A DNA stretch of 64,000 nt, from positions 12,716,726-12,780,725 of the forward strand of contig OU744731.1 of the NCBI GenBank assembly GCA_916613615.1, written 5' to 3'. Positions 12,733 through 23,700 of the stretch are shown here, one piece after another. A model generated the notes under the pieces. That model had not been told where the DNA came from, did not search any database, and worked only from the letters and a program-made list of their open reading frames with translations. The stretch is from Steromphala cineraria. Taxonomy: Eukaryota; Mollusca; Gastropoda; Trochida; Trochidae. Each line of letters starts with the position of its first letter. Positions within the stretch are counted from its first letter, which is position 1. The position numbers were made by a program, and so were the translations under genes.

Positions 12733-12849
12733 ATGGCCCGTGTGATTCCAGCAGAGCAGATTAGGTTGATAAACCTCTATCACAACTTGGAACGTGCTGC
12801 AGCTAAAGTCTCCCTTACCATGGGATTAACAGATAATCTGCTAACATAA
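12733..12849 (+). CDS. Small ORF, 38 aa, unidentified
   Basis: ATG in good context (ACAATGG, purine at -3, G at +4) opens 38 codons ending in TAA. The product begins MARVIPAEQIRLINLYHNLE and continues with an Ala-rich helix. It looks like an amphipathic helical or helix-turn-helix-like N terminus, but I recognise no family. It lies 133 bases upstream of the TATA box of the zipper gene, after an A/C-rich leader-like stretch. It could be a real short protein, the 5' exon of a longer one or a decayed copy. Codon use is less AT-biased than the surroundings, the main reason to record it. Confidence 0.3.
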   Translation: MARVIPAEQIRLINLYHNLERAAAKVSLTMGLTDNLLT

Positions 12850-12875
12850 CAGCTATCGTGTGATTCTAACAAAGT

Positions 12876-12990
12876 TGATTGGCTAGAACTCACTCACAGT
12901 AACCAATCAGGATAAAAACAACGAGATGAAAGGTTCGCCTCAACTGGAGCAACAACAGTGTGACATTGAGTGAAACAACAGGTATATAAA
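12876..12990 (+). promoter_or_regulatory. Promoter: paired CCAAT boxes and TATA box
   Basis: TGATTGG at 12876-12882 (inverted CCAAT) and CCAATCA at 12903-12909 face each other about 20 bases apart, matching NF-Y sites. TATATAAA follows at 12983-12990. Transcription would be expected to start near 13015-13020, leaving a leader of about 80 bases before the ATG at 13100. Confidence 0.6.
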
Positions 12991-13099
12991 GTTTGTCAGA
13001 TGAGTGAACGGTATTCACATTTCTGCTCTCACAACATCCACCTGCCATAACATCCCCTGCCAACTCGACCAAGATTCATTTCCAACCCTGACACTGAGA

Positions 13100-13546
13100 A
13101 TGGAGTACATGTTCACCCCAGTCCGCGGCAAGTTCCAGAAGCCATGTTCAGTCCACACGCCAATGACGAAAGAAGATCAGACCCAGGACCCACGAACACC
13201 GGGAGGATTACATACCCCGAAGAGGTGCAGATGTGAAATTCTGAGGAGACTTGAATTCGACCTTGAAAGAGACGTTCCTGTATATTCAAGTCCAAGACTC
13301 GAAGTCGTCAGAAAGCGGATCTTATCAAACACCTACAAGGCTGTGCTAAGGAAAGGAAAGTCTTCCCGCTTTGAGCAGAAGGAGAAAGTACTGAGGGTGA
13401 AGAGAACGACCATGAAAGAGAAGAATCGTCTGCTCAGCCAGAAGTATGCGGAACTCAGTGCCAAGATGGCCGCCATCTTAGGTTCTCCAGTAACTCCTGT
13501 GAGATCTATGCCAAGAAGGAAGACTGTGGTTGTAACTGCTGTATAG
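13100..13546 (+). CDS. Intronless gene for a Ser/Thr-Pro-rich basic leucine-zipper-like protein (148 aa)
   Basis: The frame is also open upstream, but this is its first ATG; context is strong (AGAATGG). The product is basic and probably nuclear. Residues 1-45 and 129-142 carry seven Ser/Thr-Pro sites (T6, T20, T33, T39, S64, S129, T132), possible proline-directed kinase targets. Residues 71-102 are rich in Lys/Arg. A perfect heptad series follows: L98, M105, L112, L119, I126, predicting a dimerising coiled coil. A bZIP-type protein comes to mind, but the basic region lacks the canonical N-x7-R spacing before the zipper, so the family is uncertain. The gene has CCAAT and TATA boxes upstream and AATAAA about 105 bases after the stop, with no intron. 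Local GC content is clearly above background. It could be a lineage-specific regulator. Confidence 0.75.
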   Translation: MEYMFTPVRGKFQKPCSVHTPMTKEDQTQDPRTPGGLHTPKRCRCEILRRLEFDLERDVPVYSSPRLEVVRKRILSNTYKAVLRKGKSSRFEQKEKVLRVKRTTMKEKNRLLSQKYAELSAKMAAILGSPVTPVRSMPRRKTVVVTAV

Positions 13547-13651
13547 AGACTTCTGTATTATGTGATGATCATATGGGATCAATGTGGATCATATTGAAAG
13601 TGCTATTCATTGCTGTTGATTTTGTGTGTTATATGATGAGACTAGATTATG

Positions 13652-13657
13652 AATAAA
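13652..13657 (+). terminator. Polyadenylation signal AATAAA
   Basis: Canonical hexamer about 105 bases downstream of the stop of the 148-aa intronless gene, followed by an AT-rich region. It fits the 3' end of that transcript. Confidence 0.65.
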
Positions 13658-13659
13658 AA

Positions 13660-15270
13660 TATGAACTATATACAGACTTATTTTTATGTATTATGGCTGT
13701 CATAATTGGGAACGAAGATAGAATGTACTTTCTGGTTCACAATTTATAGTCTTGCTGATATTCCAATAATATTTCATACGATGTATATAAATTGGCACAA
13801 TCGTATGTTAATTATTCGATGTAAAGTAATTTAGTTCAGTGGAATTCACACGTGAAATAGATAACCAAAACAGTACGTCATACAAATGTATATTGTACAG
13901 TCGTCATGTTTCTACTCCATATTCGACAGTAATGTAGGTATAAGATAATTTCGGTCAATAACACGAAAAACTCGAAAATGTACCCTCTATATTAGTTTTG
14001 ACCATCTGGAAGCGACTAAGTGGAGAACATATACATTGAAGTATTGCGACATGGCGTGATAGATTTCTAATGATATTTTTATCAATCGATATTTTATTCC
14101 AATAAACCACCATTGGCGACACAGATTTAGTGATCACCTGGTAAGCAAATATATAATTTTTTTTATTGTAAATATATTATTTTCTCTATTATGTCGGAAT
14201 ATCTAGTGACTTGAATATGTAGTAAATTAGTAAGTAATGACAAGTAATGGTACTCATCGACTATCGTCGGTGAGTTACAAAGAATACAATTTCTAATCAA
14301 TCTACTCAAAAAGAATACATATTTCTAACCATACCATGGCACCAGACATCTATCAATTGGATTAATCATAGCAGATATATTTTAGATTGGGCTAAAGATT
14401 CGAACATCTTGCAAGCGCACAAACGAACCACCCAATCGTCCACACCGATCCATACACAAACATACATCGCATGTATACATTGTTAACTTACATAAACTGT
14501 CGATCTTAATTCATTTAGTTCGGAGCTATTGATTGAAGCGGTAGTAAAATACGGCTTTGCAACCGTCGTCAGATTTAACAAATGAAAATTCCGTATGTAT
14601 ACCATTAAAGGTGGTTGGGTGTATTCATTCAATAAATGCAAAGTTAAGAAGAAGTTACACTTCAATTTGTTTTTCAAAATTAATTTACGTTACCTTAATT
14701 ACGTAGCTAATGAATGATCGATGTTTTTCATTCTAAAAATGATTGCAAAACGATCAATACTGAAAACGTCATGGGTACAGAATCTAGAAACTCACTCGTC
14801 CCACTCAATAAAACAGGCATAGAATATGTGTTTAATTAACCTAAAATGTACGCAATGTGGAAAATACACCGGGTGCTGTCGGAGGTGAGGCGCAGTGTTA
14901 GCACATGGAAAACGATAATTTTACGATGTTTTGGTAAAGCATGTTGTCAATTTCATCAAGTTCTGAAGAAATGCACAAATCTGTGTGACATCGAATGACT
15001 CTTGACGGCGTCAAAACGTAGCGTTTTGGTATACAAGTTTCATACAAGGCGAGAGATGTTAAGAACAAGCTTAACGGTTCAAAAAAGGCAAGTTAAACTG
15101 AAGTTAGGGTAAGGGTATTTTTTATTAAAAAGCAAATTATGTTAAATTTTCTCATTTTCATACTCTTTAATTTAGAAATTATTAACTTGTTGTTGGACCT
15201 GTTCTTAACAGACATGTAAATATACGTAACGTAGTGTAACAATTTAGCTGTTACTTTATTTAAGTGTTTA
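13660..15270. other. AT-rich stretch without firm gene
   Basis: A good plus-strand donor (CCTG|GTAAGC) at 14140 follows a short open stretch with a poor acceptor. A minus-strand donor (ACTTAC) at 14486 follows another. Neither is strong enough to call. Confidence 0.4.
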
Positions 15271-15271
15271 G

Positions 15272-15530
15272 ATGAGATGAGATGATGTGGGGTTTATCGC
15301 CGCTTTCAAGATAATTTCAGTTATATTGCGGCTGCTAGTATTATTGCAGGGAGAAAGCCCGCAACACCATTGACGCCATGCATTGCTTAGAAACCTGCGA
15401 GCATTGGCTGGAACTAGCGAACCATGGGTGGTACTGCGCTAAAATTCAGTGTAGCATTGCACCCAAACCCGATTGCGTGTAGAACAGTTCTCTACTGCAA
15501 ACAAAGTTGCCGCGCCCCTGGCGGGAATTT
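15272..15530. mobile_element. SINE-like dispersed repeat of molluscan type
   Basis: The block starts GATGATGTGGGGTTTATCGC, continues with CGCTTTCAAGATAATTTCAG and TTATATTGCGGC, and is GC-richer than its surroundings. I remember very similar sequences (GGTTT..CGCCGC..TCA.CAATATTCCAG) scattered through gastropod genomes such as abalone. No tRNA-like head or target duplication is clear here, so class and ends are uncertain. Confidence 0.45.
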
Positions 15531-16136
15531 TAGTGTTTAGACATGACCATTCTATCACTGGTATTGATAAACAGGAGGACCATTAGTCTTCTGACCTTGA
15601 TCTGCTTCATACAGAGACAGACACGTGTAGCCTTCACGTGCAACACGTGAGGCGGATTTCCTTTTAATCAAACCCTCTTCTTCGGAGTTTTTAATACCTC
15701 TAAGAAAGTTGGATTGAAAAACAATCAAAACATCGACATCATAGATTAACTTGTGCATGGCTAGGTTCAATCAGCAATTTCTTATTGATGTCTTTGTTTT
15801 ATAATATTTTTGATATATGAGGTCTTTATTTGAAATAAATGAAGTGAAAGAGTTCTGTTTGTTCAATAGTATTTCCCTTTGTGTTTTGTGTTATAAACAA
15901 TTTAAACAACTCGGTTTAACTCATTCAAGTTTTCAACACAAAATAATGCCCAGCGCTGCATCTAGAAACGGTTTGAACCAAATGGAACATCACGAAAAAT
16001 AGCTTCACTGTTTGTACGTTCAGCAGTCACTGTTAGTGCTTGATGGTTTTTATATTGATTTAATAACATGTTTTAATTGCTCGTATAACAACATGTGACA
16101 TGTAAATAAAGTATCATTTCATCTTTGTCTTCCTCT

Positions 16137-16324
16137 GTAATTAGGCTACTTTTTTCTTCTTTTTTTTTATTCCTGGAAAATTGTACAGCATGATTGGTAT
16201 CTATGGTTAGGAAACAGGGAAACAGTAATACAATACCAGGATTTACAAACAAAAAAGGTAAAGAAAAGGAAAAAAGAAAAAGAAAAAAAAACATCATTCA
16301 CACACTTTCGTAATTAGGCTACTT
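16137..16324. mobile_element. Short insertion flanked by 15-bp direct repeats
   Basis: GTAATTAGGCTACTT occurs at 16137-16151 and again at 16310-16324. The 158 bases between begin with a pyrimidine run and carry a long purine run (mostly A) near the right end. Long exact flanking repeats plus an A-rich tail suggest target-primed insertion of a short retroposed sequence. The A-run does not abut the right repeat, which weakens this. Confidence 0.4.
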
Positions 16325-16602
16325 GGTGTATTGAATACAAATCTAAATCAATGTAAACAGATTTTATATTTTGTCATTAATGTAAAACCTGTTGATCTGA
16401 ATCTATTTAAATTGATTGAATACAGACAGACATGTGGGTGGGTGGCCGTAGTATTACGTACATATGACGAATTAAGTAGTGTAAAATAGCTAATTTGAAA
16501 AGAATTGTTATGAATAACTAGTATAGATTATTGTCATATTTTGTAAACATCTTGGAAACCATTTCAACTAGTGTATGAACATAAATAATTTTCTTCGTGC
16601 AG

Positions 16603-16650
16603 ATGGTTGGCTAGCGAATGACACTTGTTCAGAAATTGCATGTCTAATTT
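16603..16650 (+). CDS. Candidate internal exon, unidentified (set with 18549 and 24531)
   Basis: A strong acceptor (TTTTCTTCGTGCAG) and a consensus donor (TTT|GTGAGT) bound 48 bases. Only one frame is free of stops. It runs phase 1 to phase 1 and encodes GWLANDTCSEIACLI. The trailing T would combine with CG at the start of the 18549 exon to give Ser. Family not recognised. Support is splice signals, a single open frame and phase agreement. Confidence 0.35.
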
Positions 16651-18548
16651 GTGAGTTCAATGTTCCTTTTACGGCCATGACAAAGGTAACCCTAATGTTG
16701 CAAGTGTGTTGTTTCATAAGATGCCATTTTTTAATAATCATGAGACATTTCAATAGAAAATATGTGTATTAAGCTGAGATTATTTCCAAGAAGATTGCAA
16801 ACTATGACAGTATGCTTTATTTTACTTGCTATGTAATGACTATTTTCACCACAACAGCATTTAAGTCAATAAGAGCTAATCACATTTACGTAATGATACG
16901 ACCACCCGCTCAAGATGAAGATGAAACATGATATTTGTGTGATCCAGATTATTTTTCCTCGTTATTTTTACTACCATAAGCAATGATTTCGTAAGCAACA
17001 CTCATTTTTCTGAAATTAGAAGTTAATCATTTTGTCTTTAGACTTGGACAATCCATTAATTCAAGAACATTGCTTCAGAACAGGTGACTAATGGCTAATT
17101 CCACACCTAAATATTTTGTGAGGTTCTTAATACTTATGCTTTAAATTGATATAAAACAACAACATAATCAAGCAGAAAAATCCCATTACGCTTTTCTCAC
17201 ATGAAAGACATAAACCATCTGAACAGAATTGTGTTATGTATGTATAAATGTTTAGTCGAGGTGTTCATTTGCAGCTCATATTTCACACAGTTTCACCCGT
17301 TTGCAATTGACTGTTTAATTCTTTTACCATTATCGCGACCTTGTTGTATACAACAGCCCAACTGTTATCAATGGAATCGTTTACTACGCGTGAAACACAT
17401 GTGTAAATGACCCTTATTGATTAAGCATGAATGAATGGCGATGACCTTGACTTTTCATGTTAGAGGTGAATCATAATTGAATGCGTGACAGCCGGTCATT
17501 GATAACATCACGTGGTTTTCATTCATAAATTCCGATCAATGGTGACAACAATTTAAACAATCTGTGCTGTTACCTAAACGTATTTCAAACAGCTGGGAGA
17601 ATGAATTTAGATTTCCTATGGGAAATCATAAATATTCCCTCCAAGAAAAACGTGAAAATTTGCTTAAGTTTTCTCCAGGGCTGATTCACTTTTTTGCTAA
17701 TAATGCTATGATATTGTGTATGATGCAGAAATAAGATCCCTGTAGGCGACTATTTCTTATTTGGAACAAATTTGAAATTCGAATTCTAAATATTCGTTCC
17801 CGATGTCTTGTTCCAAATGTTGATTCCGACAGTATTTGAAAAATCCTCTGAAATACACGAGTTTGCAGGAGAGAAAACATGCCATATTTAATTCCGAAAT
17901 TATTTTAAGGTCAAAATGTATGTTTCAGATGCAAACCATAATATGTAAATGAGCTGTGATCTCAGTTGTTGTTGAATGTACGCAACGTGAAACTGCAAAT
18001 TCCAGTGAAAAGGGCGTTGCAGGTTTATGGCCACATGCTTTGCTGATCGTAACATAATCTATAACATGTTTCAAAATGTGTTGCAAATATGGAAATTTTG
18101 GGCAATATAGGACCTACCTGTTAAAAGGCAATATAAATTATATTTTTGCAATGCAATCATAAGTCCTAATTGGGGAACAAATGTTATTTAAAAATCTTTG
18201 AGAATAACATATATCATTCGAGTAATAAAGATGTAAACGCAAAATATAACCAATTTTATTAATCTTCCCGTGAGTTCTTTCATGAACTACAGAGTCACTG
18301 GCTGTACTTGAATGAATTTGTATTCGCTTCTTGCTGTCCATTGGTACATTTTACCCCTTTTTTTCTATATACACAGACTGTTCTAAAATCTCTTACTCAC
18401 CAAGGATTTCCTTCAAATTTATTCACAACGTATAAACATCGATGTATAAGTGCAAATATTTAGATTTTGATTGTATAAGGTCATACCAGTCTTTCAAACC
18501 TTTGTGCATTATACCATATAGAATAATGGGGTATTTATTTCCTTGTAG

Positions 18549-18629
18549 CGCACGGCACAGAGGACATATACAACACCACCATCCATGTGATACGTGCTGT
18601 AGCCCGCGCTGTCAAGGACAGCTGGAAGG
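18549..18629 (+). CDS. Candidate internal exon, 81 bp, symmetric phase 1
   Basis: Acceptor TTATTTCCTTGTAG and donor AAGG|GTATGT bound 81 bases of clearly GC-richer sequence. In phase 1 it encodes 26 residues including HGTEDIYNTTIHVIRAVARA then VKDSWK. The T-E-D-I-Y...V-I-R-A-V pattern is weakly like the first helix of the focal-adhesion-targeting domain of FAK/PYK2 (T-N-D-x-V-Y...V-K-A-V). I would not name it on that alone. Another frame is open but less protein-like. Phases match the candidates at 16603 and 24531 on the same strand, which suggests one gene with kilobase introns, one holding the 47-bp minisatellite. Confidence 0.45.
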
Positions 18630-19220
18630 GTATGTAGTCGCTCTTTCCTTGTCTGAATGAAAGACTCTGGGAAAATCGATAACCACGTGACCAGCCATTA
18701 GGCGGGATGAGTCATCCTCGCCTACAGTATGACCAATCGAAGATGACATTAGATTATGGATCACCACGGTACCTCATACTTGAGGGAATCTATACCTTTA
18801 TTTGTATACACTGAAAATCGTGTGTTTCGTCTGGGGTGGTCTTTAAACACGTCTTTCGATTTTGGCCTTCAGAAAAAATGGTATTTCATGTTTCATATTC
18901 AATTATTCTACAAAACGAAAATTAATTGTTTCAATCAATATTAATTAGGTGAAATAATGTGGAATCATTAATATTAATTTAGGATATGAAATATTAAAGT
19001 TTGTATTTAATTCCAGCCCGTTTTGGAAGTATTTGGATGCTCAGTAATTGAATTCTCCGTGTTTGGATATATTGCCCCGGTTTCTGTAATCACGTTAGCG
19101 CGGGAAATGTATTCAGTCCCCCCATATTGGCATAATGCCATATAGGACATTGATTAAAGACAAATTTCATGGAAACAGTCTTGTCTTCCTTCCACTCTAT
19201 TGGTTGATGAATTGTTTATG

Positions 19221-22200
19221 TTTGTCTCCGTCCTTTGGGTTCATGGTGTAGGTAAAACATATATATGTTTGTGTAAATCCTTTGGGTTCATGGTGTAGGT
19301 AAAACATATATATGTTTGTGTAAATCCTTTGGGTTCATGGTGTAGGTATAACATCTTAATGTTTGTCTCCGTCCTTTGGGTTCGTGGTGTAGGTAAAACA
19401 TCTATATGTATGTCTCCATCCTTTGGGTTCATGGTGTGGGTATAACATCTTAATGTTAGTCTCCGTCCTTTGGGTTCATGGTGTAGGTAAAACATCTATA
19501 TGTTTGTCTCCGTTCTTTGGGTTCATGGTGTAGGTAAACCATCTATATGTTTGTCTCCGTCCTTTGGGTTCATGGTTTAGGTAAAACATCTATATGTTTG
19601 TCTCCGTCCTCTGGGTTCATGGTGTAGGTATAACATCTATATGTTTGTTTCCGTCCTTTGGGTTCATGGTGTAAGTAAATCATCCATATGTTTGTTTCCG
19701 CCCTTTGGGTTCATGGTGTAGGTATAACATCTATATGTTTGTCTCCGTTCTTTGGGTTCATGGTGTAGGTATAACATCTATATGTTTGTTTCCGGCCTTT
19801 TGGTTCATGGTGTAGGTATAACATCTATATGTTTGTCTCCGTTCTTTGGGTTCATGGTGTAGGTATAACATCTATATGTTTGTTTCCGTCCTTTGGGTTC
19901 ATGGTGTAGGTATAACATCTATATGTTTGTTTCCGTCCTTTGGGTTCATGGTGTAGGTATAACATCTATATGTTTGTCTCCGTTCTTTGGGTTCATGGTG
20001 TAGGTATAACATCTATATGTTTGTTTCCGTCCTTTGGGTTCATGGTGTAGGTATATCATCCATATGTTTGTTTCCGCCCTTTGGGTTCATGGTGTAGGTA
20101 TTACATCTATATGTTTGTCTCCGTCCTTTGGGTTCATGGTGTAGGTATAACATCTATATGTTTGTTTCCGTCCTTTGGGTTCATGGTGTAGGTATAACAT
20201 CTATATGTTTGTCTCCGTCCTTTGGGTTCATGGTGTAGGTATAACATCTATATGTTTGTTTCCGTCCTTTGGGTTCATGGTGTAGGTATAACATCTTAAT
20301 GTTTGTCTCCGTCCTTTGGGTTCATGGTGTAGGTAAAACATCTGTATGTTTGTCTTCGTCCTTTGGGTTCATGGTGTAGGTATAACATCTTAATGTTTGT
20401 CTCCGTCCTTTGGGTTCATGGTGTAGGTATAACATCTATATGTTTGTTTCCGTCCTTTGGGTTCATGGTGTAAGTATAACATCTATATGTTTGTTTCCGT
20501 CCTTTGGGTTCATGGTGTAGGTATAACATCTATATGTTTGTTTCCGTCCTTTGGGTTCATGGTGTAGGTATAACATCTTAATGTTTGTCTCCGTCCTTTG
20601 GGTTCATGGTGTAGGTAAAACATCTGTATGTTTGTCTTCGTCCTTTGGGTTCATGGTGTAGGTATAACATCTTAATGTTTGTCTCCGTCCTTTGGGTTCA
20701 TGGTGTAGGTATAACATCTATATGTTTGTTTCCGTCCTTTGGGTTCATGGTGTAGGTATAACATCTATATGTTTGTTTCCGTCCTTTGGGTTCATGGTGT
20801 AAGTAAATCATCCATATGTTTGTTTCCGCCCTTTGGGTTCATGGTGTAGGTATTACATCTATATGTTTGTTTCCGGCCTTTGGGTTCATGGTGTAGGTAT
20901 AACATCTATATGTTTGTTTCCGTCCTTTTGGTTCATGGTGTAGGTATAACATCTATATGTTTGTCTCCGTTCTTTGGGTTCATGGTGTAGGTATAACATC
21001 TATATGTTTGTTTCCGTCCTTTGGGTTCATGGTGTAGGTATAACATCTATATGTTTGTTTCCGTCCTTTGGGTTCATGGTGTAGGTATAACATCTATATG
21101 TTTGTCTCCGTTCTTTGGGTTCATGGTGTAGGTATAACATCTATATGTTTGTTTCCGTCCTTTGGGTTCATGGTGTAGGTATATCATCCATATGTTTGTT
21201 TTCGCCCTTTGGGTTCATGGTGTAGGTATTACATCTATATGTTTGTCTCCGTCCTTTGGGTTCATGGTGTAGGTATAACATCTATATGTTTGTTTCCGTC
21301 CTTTGGGTTCATGGTGTAGGTATAACATCTATATGTTTGTCTCCGTCCTTTGGGTTCATGGTGTAGGTATAACATCTATATGTTTGTTTCCGTCCTTTGG
21401 GTTCATGGTGTAGGTATAACATCTTAATGTTTGTCTCCGTCCTTTGGGTTCATGGTGTAGGTAAAACATCTGTATGTTTGTCTTCGTCCTTTGGGTTCAT
21501 GGTGTAGGTATAACATCTTAATGTTTGTCTCCGTCCTTTGGGTTCATGGTGTAGGTATAACATCTATATGTTTGTTTCCGTCCTTTGGGTTCATGGTGTA
21601 AGTATAACATCTATATGTTTGTTTCCGTCCTTTGGGTTCATGGTGTAGGTATAACATCTATATGTTTGTTTCCGTCCTTTGGGTTCATGGTGTAGGTATA
21701 ACATCTTAATGTTTGTCTCCGTCCTTTGGGTTCATGGTGTAGGTAAAACATCTGTATGTTTGTCTTCGTCCTTTGGGTTCATGGTGTAGGTATAACATCT
21801 TAATGTTTGTCTCCGTCCTTTGGGTTCATGGTGTAGGTATAACATCTATATGTTTGTTTCCGTCCTTTGGGTTCATGGTGTAAGTATAACATCTATATGT
21901 TTGTTTCCGTCCTTTGGGTTCATGGTGTAGGTATAAGATCTATATGTTTGTCTCCATCCTTTGGGTTCATGGTGTAGGTATAACATCTTAATGTTTGTCT
22001 CCGTCCTTTGGGTTCATGGTGTTAGTATAACATCTTAATGTTTGTCTCCGTCCTTTGGGTTCATGGTGTAGGTATAACATCTATATGTTTGTCTCCGTCC
22101 TTTGGGTTCATGGTGTAGGTAAATCATCTATATGTTTGTCTCCGTCCTTTGGGTTCATGGTGTAGGTATAACATCTATATGTTTGTCTCCGTCCTTTGGG

Positions 22201-22275
22201 TTCATGGTGTAGGTATAACATCTATATGTTTGTTTCCGTCCTTTTGGTTCATGGTGTAGGTATAACATCTATATG
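19221..22275. repeat. 47-bp minisatellite, about 65 units, with higher-order structure
   Basis: Tandem array with consensus built from TTTGT(C/T)TCCGTCCTTTGGG, TTCATGGTGTAGGTATAACA and TCTATATG. Variants mark unit identity: ATCTTAATG, TCTGTATG with TCTTCG, and CATCCATATG with CCGCCC. The TCTGTATG variant lies at 20341, 20623, 21469 and 21751, giving steps of 282 (6 units) and 1,128 (24 units). CATCCATATG at 19681 and 20809 is again 1,128 apart. The array therefore holds a 24-unit block duplicated head to tail, containing a 6-unit sub-repeat. There are no spacers, so it is not CRISPR. Reverse-strand ORFs here are artefacts. Confidence 0.97.
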
Positions 22276-23332
22276 TCCGTTTCCTTTCTTCGATTTCAAT
22301 AGTTTATATTATCAAAATACAAATGTTCGATTCCTACACTAATTCTAAATGTTCACATTCCTTGACATTCTCAAGATATTTCATGACCTAACTTTAATCC
22401 GCGTTATTGTTACACATACTTTTTGAGATGTTAACGATTTAGTTTGCTCAAAATATCCAAAATCATTCTAAAATCGTAGCCGCCTTGTGTGAAACAGGTC
22501 TTTTTTGCAGCAGTACTATGACATGCCGTTTGAAAAAAAAGAGCATTTTTATCAATGGTTAACAATCTTTTGATGAAACACCTACACGAAAGCGTCAACG
22601 CTTAGCTGGGGATGAGTAAGGACTATTCTATATATATATATATACCTATTATTGAAGGATTTTAGAATACATACCTCTAGATGTTGACTCGGATTACACA
22701 CGTAAGTACTTGATGCTTTCCATTTAACCTTAACCCCTCATTTTGTTGCAAATACTTGATTTAAAATGAAATTCTTTTAGATAGTGTGCAACTATTGCAT
22801 CGAAACAGGTTGTAAATACAAATATGAACTCCAATAAAAGCTTAACTATTGTATGTAATACGTTTATTAGAAAACTATATTCAAATGTTGATTTCTTTCT
22901 GAAACTAGCCCTTAATACACCATACCAATTTTTACTTATGTAAATATATTCAATATTTTTTGTTTTTTAACGTTGAATATCAATTCTTATTCTGTGAAAC
23001 TTTAATCAGGTCGATAGTGATGTTTGAAAAAGCTCCACGTTTCATGACTATAAAAACATAGCCTAAATGATATAGACAGATTTTATTAAAAAAAGTAAAT
23101 AAATAAATAATCCAAGCAATAAGCAGTGCTGCTTAAATCGTCGGAAACTGACTTATTGATATGTTATATACTCAGATCTATCGATGGTATAATATTTTGG
23201 TGGGTTAGGATCTGAGTACCGTTACACAGGGGTCATGTCGTCAAATGACCTTTCACCCAGCCAATCAGCGATTAAACATTAATCGGACATTACCTAGACT
23301 AACATTTAGTTCTTTATTAATTTTATTAATCC
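22276..23332. other. AT-rich stretch, no gene recognised
   Basis: Contains a short AT run at 22629-22646. A minus-strand donor (GAG|GTATGT) near 22671 lacks a convincing exon. Confidence 0.45.
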
Positions 23333-23600
23333 TAAAGCTGAGGCATCTAGACTTGCTAATATTTTCTAGACTTAAGAAGGCTCCTTTAAATTTTTTTAGG
23401 ATCTGGATAACAGACTAAAGCTAAGACACCTAGACTTACCAATATTTTCTAGACTCAAGAAGGCTCCTTTATATTTTGCTTTGCTTTAGGGTCTGGATAA
23501 CAGAATAAAGCTGAGGCATCTAGACTTGCGTAAGAAGGCTCTAATAATTATATTTTGCTTTAGGGTCTGAATAACAGGCTAGGACATTACCATACACGTT
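23333..23600 (+). repeat. Three-copy tandem repeat of about 83-100 bp
   Basis: TAAAGCTGAGGCATCTAGAC recurs with changes at 23333, 23416 and 23516, each followed by TTTTCTAGACT..AAGAAGGCTC (shortened in the third) and an AT-rich spacer ending TTTAGG(A/G)TCTGGATAACAG. Read in one frame a unit gives LDNRLKLRHLDL, which looks like a leucine-rich-repeat core. Unit lengths are not constant multiples of three and stops follow, so it is most likely a non-coding tandem repeat. Confidence 0.7.
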
Positions 23601-23647
23601 AGCTAAGCAGACGCATATTTTGTTGACGATATTAACGCCTTCTTTGA

Positions 23648-23700
23648 AGGTACAGTAGCACGTTGTGTTAGATAAATGAAGTGATCATATACATACAAAA
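23648..23700 (+). mobile_element. Fragment of the TTAA MITE family (left end only)
   Basis: ACAGTAGCACGTTGTGTTAG followed by AAGTGATCA matches the left terminus and the start of the GGTGATGTCAGG block. No right end is found nearby. Confidence 0.4.

Noticed and set aside
13004..13099. Upstream extension of the zipper ORF from a GTG
   Set aside because: GTG is not a normal start in animals. The position falls at or before the predicted transcription start, and the first ATG in this frame (13100) has strong context.
14486..14677. Minus-strand exon candidate ending at a consensus donor
   Set aside because: No acceptable acceptor and an AT-biased reading.
19241..19495. Minus-strand ORF repeating a His/Pro-containing motif
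   Set aside because: Translation of the 47-bp minisatellite; stops appear once unit variants change.
19221..22275. Superficial likeness to a CRISPR array
   Set aside because: Units are contiguous with no unique spacers, and the genome is eukaryotic.
22671..22760. Minus-strand donor GAG|GTATGT
   Set aside because: The only open frame gives a very short segment with a weak acceptor.
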